From: an uncultured Gammaproteobacteria bacterium
GTDB taxonomy: Bacteria; Pseudomonadota; Gammaproteobacteria; CAIUAS01
DNA length: 6,217 nt
Reading direction: 5' to 3'
Assembly: GCA_903897205.1 (NCBI GenBank)
Contig: CAIUAS010000233.1
Location: 1-6,217 of the forward strand
The notes beneath the pieces were generated by a model that searched no databases, was not told the origin of the DNA, and saw only the letters and a list, made by a program, of their open reading frames with translations. Shown here one piece after another: positions 1 to 5,536 of this stretch. The position numbers and the translations under genes were made by a program. Within the stretch, counting starts at the first letter, position 1; every line of letters begins with the position of its first letter.

Positions 1-55
1 AACGATTTCTTGTGATTTCCTTAGCAGTATTATCTATTCAAATAGTAGTATAAAT

Positions 56-988
56 ATGACTAAAAAAATTGCTTTTATATTTCCTGGGCAAGGTTCGCAA
101 TCTGTGGGAATGCTAAGTGCTTTGGCGGAAAGTTTTCCTATCGTGCATGAAACTTTTGCAACAGCCTCCGCCGCTTTAGGTTATGATTTATGGCAGCTAA
201 CCCAAGCGGGGCCTGCTGACAAATTAAATCAAACCATGTATACCCAGCCAGCACTATTAACGGCCAGTGTTGCAATTTGGCGAGTTTGGTCGGCCCAAGG
301 CGGAAAGCAACCGGTTGTAATGGCTGGACATAGCTTAGGCGAATATTCTGCTTTGGTTTGTGCGGGCGCATTAGACTTAGCTACAGCAGTAAATTTAGTG
401 GCCGAGCGTGGTCGATTCATGCAAGAAGCCGTGCCTGAAGGTGAAGGCGCAATGGCCGCAATTGTTGGTTTAGAAGATAAACAAGTACACGAAATTTGTG
501 AGCTGGCAGCGCAAGGTGAAGTGGTTTCACCAGTTAATTATAATGCGATTGGTCAAGTTGTTATTGCGGGGAAAGCTCAGGCAATAGAGCGTGCAATTCA
601 ATTAGCTCAACAAGCAGGCGCTAGATTAGCGATGAAATTATCGGTTAGCGCGCCATCTCATTGTGAACTGATGAAGCCAGCAGCGGAACGATTAAAAGCG
701 AAATTAGCTAATATCTCGCTGAAAATGCCTTCAATTTCTATTATTAATAATGTCGATGTTGCCATTAATGCTGATACTTTCGCAATCAAAGATGCATTAG
801 TTCGCCAGTTATATAGTCCGGTTCGTTGGGTTGAAACGATACAAGCGACGGCAAAGCAAGAAATAGAATTATTTATTGAGTGTGGGCCAGGTAAAATATT
901 GGCAGGCTTAAATAAGCGAATTGATACAACTTTAGCAACCACATCAATAAATGATCTAAGCAGTTTGCAACATGCATTGAATTTATAA
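56..988 (+). CDS. fabD: Malonyl-CoA:ACP transacylase FabD
   Basis: Transfers the malonyl group from malonyl-CoA to the phosphopantetheine arm of acyl carrier protein in the cytoplasm, supplying the extender unit for type II fatty acid synthesis. The 310-residue product has the usual family length and is complete. Visible landmarks are the N-terminal FPGQGSQ motif (residues 9-15), the nucleophile elbow GHSLG with Ser93, Arg118 in the ERGR segment, His202 in SAPSHCELM and Gln251 in VRQLYSPVRW. These match the E. coli Ser92, Arg117, His201 and Gln250. The ATG at 56 is chosen because MTKKIAFIFPGQGSQ is the normal family start. The frame stays open to the left edge, but no ATG, GTG or TTG lies upstream in it. 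No clear Shine-Dalgarno sequence precedes the start, so translation may be coupled to an upstream gene. The gene is followed by a 138-nt gap holding a large palindrome, then fabG. The identification is secure. Confidence 0.97.
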   Translation: MTKKIAFIFPGQGSQSVGMLSALAESFPIVHETFATASAALGYDLWQLTQAGPADKLNQTMYTQPALLTASVAIWRVWSAQGGKQPVVMAGHSLGEYSALVCAGALDLATAVNLVAERGRFMQEAVPEGEGAMAAIVGLEDKQVHEICELAAQGEVVSPVNYNAIGQVVIAGKAQAIERAIQLAQQAGARLAMKLSVSAPSHCELMKPAAERLKAKLANISLKMPSISIINNVDVAINADTFAIKDALVRQLYSPVRWVETIQATAKQEIELFIECGPGKILAGLNKRIDTTLATTSINDLSSLQHALNL

Positions 989-1004
989 AAGTTCAAGCTA
1001 AATG

Positions 1005-1101
1005 AATATACTAATCCCATTGAGATTTTGCGTTTTATAAACGCTAAGAAGAAGTTAGCTAGCGCAATAAAAACGCAAAACCCCAATGGATTTGGTATAT
1101 T
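1005..1101. repeat. 97-nt imperfect palindrome between fabD and fabG
   Basis: Nearly all of the central fabD-fabG gap forms one imperfect inverted repeat centred on base 1053, with every pairing in the same register. Bases 1005-1014 pair with 1092-1101 (one G-U), 1017-1022 with 1084-1089, 1024 with 1082, 1026-1036 with 1070-1080 and 1042-1046 with 1060-1064. Mismatches are few, except for one symmetrical 5x5 internal loop (1037-1041 against 1065-1069). An alternative tip hairpin is GCTAA/TTAGC (1043-1047 with 1055-1059). There is no strong T-run after it, so it is not a classic terminator. It could be a REP- or MITE-like palindromic element, or an mRNA hairpin that affects processing or stability between fabD and fabG. 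The structure is read directly from the sequence; the function is unknown. Confidence 0.8.
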
Positions 1102-1115
1102 TTGAAAAATAATTT

Positions 1116-1121
1116 AAGGAG
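1116..1121 (+). promoter_or_regulatory. Ribosome binding site of fabG
   Basis: AAGGAG lies 5 nt before the ATG at 1127 and decides between two overlapping start codons. The ATG at 1123 is in another frame and is too close to the site. Confidence 0.8.
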
Positions 1122-1126
1122 TATGC

Positions 1127-1873
1127 ATGCAATTATTACAAAATCAAATTGCACTAGTGACTGGTGCTAGTCGTGGTATTGGTCATGCTATTGCAATTGA
1201 ACTTGCAAAGCAGGGAGCGGTAGTAGCAGGAACAGCAACTACGGCAGAAGGTGCTGAAAAAATTACGACTATGTTTACGCAAGCAGGCCTTAAAGGACGG
1301 GGATTTGTTCTTAATGTAAATAATGTAATGCAGATAGATGAATGTTTAACAGCAATTAAAACCCAAGTGGGGGCTCCAAGCGTATTAGTGAATAACGCGG
1401 GCATTACGCGTGATAATCTTTTTTTACGCATGAAAGAAGAAGAATGGGATGCTGTTATTCAAACGGATTTAACTGCCATTTTTCAAATTACCAAACGTTG
1501 TATGAAAGATATGCTGAAAGCACGCTATGGTCGTATTATTAATATTAGCTCGGTAGTAGGTGCAACAGGCAATCCAGGACAAGCTAATTATGCAGCTGCT
1601 AAAGCAGGATTAATTGGTCTTAGCAAATCGCTGGCGCAAGAGATAGCTTCACGTGATATTACGGTAAATGTAGTTGCGCCAGGCTATATTGAAACGGATA
1701 TGACAGGCATTTTAAATGACGAGCAAAAACAAGGATTATTTAGTAAAATACCTTGTAATCGCTTAGGCCAGCCAGCTGACATTGCTTACGCCGTTGCTTT
1801 TTTAGCATCGGCACAAGCTGGATATATTACTGGGCAAACATTGCATGTTAATGGTGGAATGTTTATGAATTAA
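1127..1873 (+). CDS. fabG: 3-oxoacyl-ACP reductase FabG (SDR family)
   Basis: NADPH-dependent reductase that converts 3-ketoacyl-ACP to 3-hydroxyacyl-ACP, the first reduction of each fatty acid elongation cycle. At 248 residues it has normal family length. The cofactor-binding TGASRGIG motif is at residues 12-19, NNAG is at 89-92, and the catalytic Ser142, Tyr155 and Lys159 lie in SSVVG and NYAAAKAG. The segment GYIETDMT (187-194) and the C-terminal GGM end are typical of FabG. One oddity is that the position normally occupied by the fourth tetrad residue, Asn (TNL in E. coli), reads TDL here, giving Asp114. The start at 1127 is supported by AAGGAG 5 nt upstream. The gene ends in tandem stops (TAA TAA), followed by a 138-nt gap before acpP. 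The position between fabD and acpP supports FabG over other short-chain dehydrogenases. Confidence 0.96.
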   Translation: MQLLQNQIALVTGASRGIGHAIAIELAKQGAVVAGTATTAEGAEKITTMFTQAGLKGRGFVLNVNNVMQIDECLTAIKTQVGAPSVLVNNAGITRDNLFLRMKEEEWDAVIQTDLTAIFQITKRCMKDMLKARYGRIINISSVVGATGNPGQANYAAAKAGLIGLSKSLAQEIASRDITVNVVAPGYIETDMTGILNDEQKQGLFSKIPCNRLGQPADIAYAVAFLASAQAGYITGQTLHVNGGMFMN

Positions 1874-1876
1874 TAA

Positions 1877-1899
1877 ATCTTCTGGTAAAGCTAGAAGAT
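1877..1899. repeat. Short hairpin just after fabG
   Basis: ATCTTCT (1877-1883) and AGAAGAT (1893-1899) form a perfect 7-bp stem. In RNA it extends by G-U, G-C and U-G pairs to a three-base AAA loop. It begins 3 nt after the fabG stop codon. It is followed by an A-rich stretch rather than a T-run, so it does not look like an intrinsic terminator on the + strand. A role in protecting the 3' end of fabG mRNA is possible but not shown. Confidence 0.45.
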
Positions 1900-1953
1900 A
1901 AAAAGCAACGTTTCTACTTGCGTTAATCGTTGAAATGAATAAACTAGCAGGGT

Positions 1954-1983
1954 CTGGAATCCGCGATTCCAGTTTGTTAATTT
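1954..1983 (+). terminator. Terminator- or attenuator-like hairpin before acpP
   Basis: CTGGAATC (1954-1961) and GATTCCAG (1965-1972) make a perfect 8-bp stem with a CGC loop. It is followed by an interrupted T-rich tract (TTTGTTAATTT, 1973-1983). This is the shape of a weak intrinsic terminator. It sits 28 nt before the acpP start, so it may end part of the fabD-fabG transcription or structure the acpP leader. The stem is short and the T-tract broken, so termination is probably partial if it occurs at all. Confidence 0.4.
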
Positions 1984-2000
1984 AGTACCAATTACTCTCA

Positions 2001-2005
2001 GAGGA
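2001..2005 (+). promoter_or_regulatory. Ribosome binding site of acpP
   Basis: GAGGA lies 6 nt before the ATG at 2012. This is a good site, consistent with the high expression usual for acyl carrier protein. Confidence 0.75.
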
Positions 2006-2011
2006 ATAACT

Positions 2012-2269
2012 ATGAGCACAACAGATATCGAAACACGCGTAAAGAAAATTGTAGTGGAACAATTAGGAGTAAAAGAAGAAGAGGCTAGTAATGAGGCTTC
2101 TTTTGTTGATGATCTGGGAGCTGACTCGTTAGATACCGTCGAATTAGTAATGGCCTTAGAAGAAGAATTTGATACAGAAATTCCAGATGAAGACGCCGAA
2201 AAAATTCGCACCATTCAACAAGCGATTGATTATATCACAAAGCACAAAGCTGAAGCTGAAGCTGCTTAA
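2012..2269 (+). CDS. acpP: Acyl carrier protein AcpP
   Basis: Small acidic cytoplasmic protein that carries malonyl and growing acyl chains on a 4'-phosphopantetheine arm for FabD, FabF, FabG and the other fatty acid enzymes. The 85-residue product contains the signature DDLGADSLDTVELVMALEEEF (starting at residue 33). Its DSL serine, Ser39, is the expected phosphopantetheine attachment site, equivalent to E. coli Ser36 of the mature protein. Helix II after this serine is strongly acidic (Glu44, Glu50-52), as needed for docking to basic patches on partner enzymes. The C-terminal tail (KHKAEAEAA) is slightly longer than in E. coli. The GAGGA ribosome site fits the start at 2012. Flanking gaps of 138 and 210 nt with hairpins suggest expression set apart from the neighbouring genes, which is common for acpP. 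Confidence 0.98.
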   Translation: MSTTDIETRVKKIVVEQLGVKEEEASNEASFVDDLGADSLDTVELVMALEEEFDTEIPDEDAEKIRTIQQAIDYITKHKAEAEAA

Positions 2270-2280
2270 TTTCAATAAAT

Positions 2281-2311
2281 TTGACAGGCGCATTAGTTTA
2301 TTAATCATAAT
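2281..2311 (+). promoter_or_regulatory. Candidate sigma-70 promoter downstream of acpP
   Basis: A perfect -35 hexamer TTGACA (2281-2286) is followed after 19 bp by CATAAT (2306-2311, five of six matches to TATAAT). The spacer is 2 bp longer than optimal. Transcription would begin near 2318 and give fabF a leader of about 160 nt. The -10 overlaps the hairpin at 2287-2319. Chance matches are common in AT-rich DNA, so this remains a candidate. Confidence 0.35.
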
Positions 2312-2338
2312 AATGCGCCCTAATATTATTATATATTC
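2287..2338 (+). terminator. Hairpin after acpP, probable partial terminator
   Basis: GGCGCATTA (2287-2295) and TAATGCGCC (2311-2319) form a perfect 9-bp stem. TTAT/ATAA (2298-2301 with 2307-2310) can extend it past a two-base bulge. An AT-rich tract with scattered Ts (2321-2338) follows, without an uninterrupted T-run. It starts 17 nt after the acpP stop. This fits a leaky terminator or mRNA-stabilising stem that keeps acpP message more abundant than downstream fabF message; that role is inference. Confidence 0.5.
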
Positions 2339-2386
2339 AAAGCGTTTTAATTTCGGGCTAGACGCAACTTGCCTTGATTAACCGGA

Positions 2387-2402
2387 ATGTATCCTGATAC
2401 AT
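2387..2402. promoter_or_regulatory. 16-bp dyad upstream of fabF, possible operator
   Basis: ATGTATC (2387-2393) and GATACAT (2396-2402) are perfect inverted half-sites around a CT centre. The compact, even-length dyad resembles a homodimeric repressor site. It overlaps a weak promoter candidate, CTGATA (2394-2399), 18 bp, TATATT (2418-2423). It does not obviously match the E. coli FabR or FadR consensus as I know them. No regulator gene is in the window, so binding is speculative. Confidence 0.3.
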
Positions 2403-2467
2403 GAAGATTATGAAAGATATATTACGATAAGGCCTCACATTGAAACGCGACGAGTATAGCTAGGTAA

Positions 2468-2475
2468 AAGAGGTG
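2468..2475 (+). promoter_or_regulatory. Ribosome binding site of fabF (TTG start)
   Basis: AAGAGGTG ends 4 nt before the TTG at 2480. It supports this non-ATG start, since the frame has a stop at 2465-2467 and the next in-frame ATG is 12 codons inside the conserved N-terminus. Confidence 0.7.
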
Positions 2476-2479
2476 TGCT

Positions 2480-3718
2480 TTGACTAAACGACGTGTAGTG
2501 GTCACTGGTTTAGGTATGCTTACATCGTTAGGATTAACGGTTAAAGATACTTGGGAAGCTATTGTAGCCGGTAAAAGCGGTGTGTGCACAGTAGATACTT
2601 TTGACGTATCGAATCACACCACGCAATTTAGCGCTTATATTAGAAATTTTAACCCAGAGCCATATATATCCATCAAAGATGCTCGCAAGATGGATACCTT
2701 TGTACAATACGGTTTGGTGGCCGCCATGCAAGCGGTTGTCGATTCAGGTTTTGTAGTTAACGAGCAAAATGCCTATCGCATTGGCGTTGCTATTGGCTCA
2801 GGCATAGGTGGGTTACCTATGATTGAAAAGACTAATCAAGTACTAGTGCAAAATGGTCCGCGCAGAGTTTCCCCGTTTTTTGTGCCAAGCGCTATTATTA
2901 ACATGGTGTCTGGTTATGTTTCTATGCGCTATGGTTTAAAAGGCCCTAATATTGCCATCGTCACGGCCTGTACAACCGGTACCCATAATATTGGTCAAGC
3001 AGCCCGCATGATTACTTATGGTGATGCAGACATCATGGTGGCCGGCGGCGCTGAAATGTCCATATCCGCTTTAGGTATTGCAGGTTTTTCCTCGATGCGT
3101 GCTTTATCAACACGTAACGATGATCCTGAACGCGCAAGTCGTCCGTGGGATAAAGATCGCGATGGTTTCGTATTAGGCGATGGCGCTGGCGTGATTGTTT
3201 TAGAAGAATATGAACACGCTAAACAACGTGGTGCCACCATTTATGCGGAATTATTAGGTTTTGGTATGAGCGCTGATGCTTATCACATTACTTCGCCCGA
3301 TCCTGAAGGCACAGGCGCTATGATGGCTATGCAGAATACTTTACGTGATGCTGGCATGAATGCCGATCAAGTGGATTATGTTAATGCTCATGCAACTTCA
3401 ACAGTAGCAGGTGATGAACTAGAAGCTTTAGCTATTAAACGTGTGTTTGGCGAGCATGTTAACAAATTAGCAGTAAGCTCAACTAAATCCATGACCGGCC
3501 ATTTATTGGGAGCTGCTGGAGCGATTGAAGCCATTTTTAGCATATTAGCTATCAGGGACAATATCATACCTCCTACCATTAATTTGGATAACCCAAGCGA
3601 AGGCTGTAATTTAGATTTTGTACCGCATACTGCTCGTCAAATGAAGGTTAATGCTACCTTATCAAACTCATTTGGATTCGGTGGTACTAACGGATCTTTA
3701 TTATTTGGTCGCATATAA
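2480..3718 (+). CDS. fabF: 3-oxoacyl-ACP synthase II FabF
   Basis: Condenses malonyl-ACP with acyl-ACP, releasing CO2 and extending the chain by two carbons. FabF (KAS II) enzymes elongate long chains and in E. coli adjust unsaturated fatty acid content. The 412 residues match the family length. The catalytic triad is visible as Cys164 in VTACTTGTHNIG, His304 in NAHATST and His341 in KSMTGHLLGAAGA, with Lys336 just before. The C-terminal NSFGFGGTNGSL loop (396-407), which carries the gating Phe, is intact. The gene starts with TTG, giving the standard MTKRRVVVTGLGML N-terminus, and an AAGAGGTG ribosome site precedes it. A 210-nt gap with a hairpin, promoter candidates and a dyad separates it from acpP, while only 3 nt separate it from mltG. 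FabF rather than FabB is favoured by the acpP-fabF order and by the sequence. Confidence 0.97.
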   Translation: MTKRRVVVTGLGMLTSLGLTVKDTWEAIVAGKSGVCTVDTFDVSNHTTQFSAYIRNFNPEPYISIKDARKMDTFVQYGLVAAMQAVVDSGFVVNEQNAYRIGVAIGSGIGGLPMIEKTNQVLVQNGPRRVSPFFVPSAIINMVSGYVSMRYGLKGPNIAIVTACTTGTHNIGQAARMITYGDADIMVAGGAEMSISALGIAGFSSMRALSTRNDDPERASRPWDKDRDGFVLGDGAGVIVLEEYEHAKQRGATIYAELLGFGMSADAYHITSPDPEGTGAMMAMQNTLRDAGMNADQVDYVNAHATSTVAGDELEALAIKRVFGEHVNKLAVSSTKSMTGHLLGAAGAIEAIFSILAIRDNIIPPTINLDNPSEGCNLDFVPHTARQMKVNATLSNSFGFGGTNGSLLFGRI

Positions 3719-3721
3719 TTC

Positions 3722-4846
3722 ATGCAGAAAAAGACATGGAGGATAACAATTATTATTGCTATCCTCTTTTTGTTAAGCGGATTAGCTGGATTAACCGCCG
3801 CCTATAAAAACTTCCTTAAAATTCCTATCGTGCAACCGGATCGCCCCTTGGACTATGTATTAAAACCAGGCGCTTCTATTCGTACGCTCGCGAGCGATTT
3901 GCATCAATTAGGTTTATTGCCTCAACCAAAATTTTTGATTTTATTAGCTTATTGGAAAGGCGCTGTTAAAGCTTTAAAAGCGGGTGAGTATTTATTTCCC
4001 CCAGGTACAAAACCTACCCAACTGTTAAATATTATGGTTGCTGGCAAAGTTCATTATCATCGTTTTACCTTAATAGAAGGTTGGAATTTTCAACAATTAT
4101 TATCTGCAATTAATAGCGATCCCCACTTAGTTCATACGATTATTAATTTAGCACCTGAACAAATAGCCCAGAAAATAGGTTTGCCGCCCATTAATCCAGA
4201 AGGATTGTTTTTTCCAGCCACTTATTATTTTACGACTGGAAAAACCGATGTCGACATTTTGCGCCAAGCAAATCAGACAATGACTAATCAACTAGCGCAA
4301 GCATGGCAAGAGCGTGCGCCTAACCTAAACTATAATAGCGCTTATCAAGCATTAATTGTTGCTTCCTTGGTTGAAAAAGAAACGGCTGCAACCAAGGAAA
4401 GACCGCTCGTTGCTCAAGTCATTGCTAATCGTTTGCAAAAAGGTATGCTGTTGCAAATTGATTCTACGGTAACATATGGTCTGGGACAGAATTATACAGG
4501 TAAATTAACCGTAGCGAATTTAAAGCAAGATACACCTTATAATACTTACACCCGCAAAGGATTACCACCAACACCGATTGCAATACCTAGTGGCGAAGCA
4601 ATTCGCGCTGTGTTACATCCAAGCGAGAATAATTTTTTATATTTTGTTGCTAAAGGTAATGGCACACATCAATTTTCACAAACATTGAACCAACATAATT
4701 TAGCGGTCAATCAATATCAAATTAAGCTTAGTTTCCCTAAAATAGGTAAGTTATATAATAGTTTTAATTGCAAAAAAACTTGGTATACGAGCGCAATGAT
4801 ACAAGAATTAATAGGCAATCGTTGTGTGCTACGTAACTTAAATTAA
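3722..4846 (+). CDS. mltG: Endolytic murein transglycosylase MltG (YceG)
   Basis: Inner-membrane enzyme that cleaves nascent peptidoglycan glycan strands and is thought to release or terminate them during synthesis. The N-terminus has a short basic stretch then a single hydrophobic segment (about residues 8-27), a signal anchor placing the rest in the periplasm. A LysM-like region follows (about 40-110), with the motifs LKAGEY (85-90) and LIEGW (117-121). The YceG catalytic domain contains ASLVEKET (214-221) with the catalytic Glu218, then IDSTVTYGLG and NTYTRKGLPPTPIAIPSGEAI. At 374 residues it is about 34 longer than E. coli YceG, the excess being a C-terminal tail after the usual HNLAVNQYQ end. 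The start is 3 nt after the fabF stop with no clear ribosome site, so translational coupling is likely. Older annotations of this family as aminodeoxychorismate lyase come from its neighbour pabC, which is absent here. Confidence 0.95.
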   Translation: MQKKTWRITIIIAILFLLSGLAGLTAAYKNFLKIPIVQPDRPLDYVLKPGASIRTLASDLHQLGLLPQPKFLILLAYWKGAVKALKAGEYLFPPGTKPTQLLNIMVAGKVHYHRFTLIEGWNFQQLLSAINSDPHLVHTIINLAPEQIAQKIGLPPINPEGLFFPATYYFTTGKTDVDILRQANQTMTNQLAQAWQERAPNLNYNSAYQALIVASLVEKETAATKERPLVAQVIANRLQKGMLLQIDSTVTYGLGQNYTGKLTVANLKQDTPYNTYTRKGLPPTPIAIPSGEAIRAVLHPSENNFLYFVAKGNGTHQFSQTLNQHNLAVNQYQIKLSFPKIGKLYNSFNCKKTWYTSAMIQELIGNRCVLRNLN

Positions 4847-4862
4847 TTAATAAAATAAACGT

Positions 4863-5510
4863 ATGAATAAAACCCTTAATAAAAAAATTACTTCTGGCCG
4901 CTTTATCACATTAGAAGGAATTGAAGGGGTTGGTAAAAGTACGCATTTAAAATTCATTCAACGTTATTTAAGTAAGCGAAAAATTCCTTATATCGTGACG
5001 CGCGAGCCAGGCGGTACGCCAGTAGCTGAAGCCTTACGTAAAATAGTATTATCATCGCATCGCGAAACCATGACGCCAATGGCAGAATTATTATTATTAT
5101 TTGCCGGGCGCGCTCAACATATTGCAAACATTATTCGCCCAGCTTTACAGGCGGGTACATGGGTTGTTTGCGATCGTTTCACAGAAACGAGTTATGCTTA
5201 TCAAGGCTATGGTAGAAAATTACCGCTTGAACAAATAGAAACCCTTGAGAGCTGGGTGCAAAATGATTTACAGCCTGACCTCGTATTAGTTTTTGACGCA
5301 CCCGTTAAAATTGCTTTGCGTCGGGCCCGCAGGCGCGGTGCAACGGATCGGATCGAGTCCGAGCAAGAAGAATTTTTTGAAAGGGCGCGTGCAGGTTTTT
5401 TAAAACGCGCTCGTCAATATTCGCAGCGGATAAAAGTTATCGATGCAAGTGTTCCGCTAACAAAAGTACAATTACAAATTAAAATGCTATTAGATAAAAA
5501 ATTAATCTAA
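4863..5510 (+). CDS. tmk: Thymidylate kinase Tmk
   Basis: Cytoplasmic kinase that phosphorylates dTMP to dTDP with ATP, an essential step toward dTTP. The 215 residues match the family. The P-loop GIEGVGKST is at residues 19-27, the dTMP-binding TREPGGTP at 46-53, and the DR motif is CDRFTETSYAYQG (103-115), with Phe where Tyr is common. The LID segment RRARRRGATDRIESE (153-167) is rich in arginine, as in E. coli-type (type II) enzymes, which place the catalytic basic residues in the LID. The N-terminus is about 8 residues longer than typical (MNKTLNKKITSGRFITLEG). The ATG at 4863 is kept because an in-frame stop lies at 4851-4853 and no later Met precedes the P-loop. No ribosome site is evident. 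It lies 16 nt after mltG and 26 nt before holB, the usual order. Confidence 0.97.
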   Translation: MNKTLNKKITSGRFITLEGIEGVGKSTHLKFIQRYLSKRKIPYIVTREPGGTPVAEALRKIVLSSHRETMTPMAELLLLFAGRAQHIANIIRPALQAGTWVVCDRFTETSYAYQGYGRKLPLEQIETLESWVQNDLQPDLVLVFDAPVKIALRRARRRGATDRIESEQEEFFERARAGFLKRARQYSQRIKVIDASVPLTKVQLQIKMLLDKKLI

Positions 5511-5536
5511 ACTTTAAATTATTATAAATAACCATT

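Noticed and set aside
658..1086. 142-codon open frame on the minus strand across the end of fabD and the palindrome
   Set aside because: It is antisense to secure fabD coding sequence, has no recognisable domain, and gains length only from the AT-rich palindrome.
1123..1125. Alternative ATG just before the fabG start
   Set aside because: It is in a different frame, does not give an SDR N-terminus, and lies only 1 nt after the AAGGAG site.
1918..1945. Possible acpP promoter TTGCGT, 16 bp, TAAACT
   Set aside because: Only three and four of six matches to the consensus hexamers, well within chance for this composition. acpP probably has a promoter, but I cannot place it.
1891..2214. 107-codon minus-strand open frame across the gap and acpP
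   Set aside because: It is antisense to acpP. Its Ser-rich content is the complement of acidic Glu/Asp codons in acpP, so it is a shadow.
2169..2381. 70-codon + strand open frame overlapping the end of acpP
   Set aside because: Out of frame within acpP, no ribosome site, and low-complexity Ile/Lys/Asn-rich composition typical of AT-rich non-coding DNA.
3738..3743. GGAGGA inside the start of mltG as a ribosome site for a later start
   Set aside because: No in-frame ATG, GTG or TTG follows at a suitable distance, and a later start would remove part of the membrane anchor. It simply encodes residues around Trp6-Arg7.
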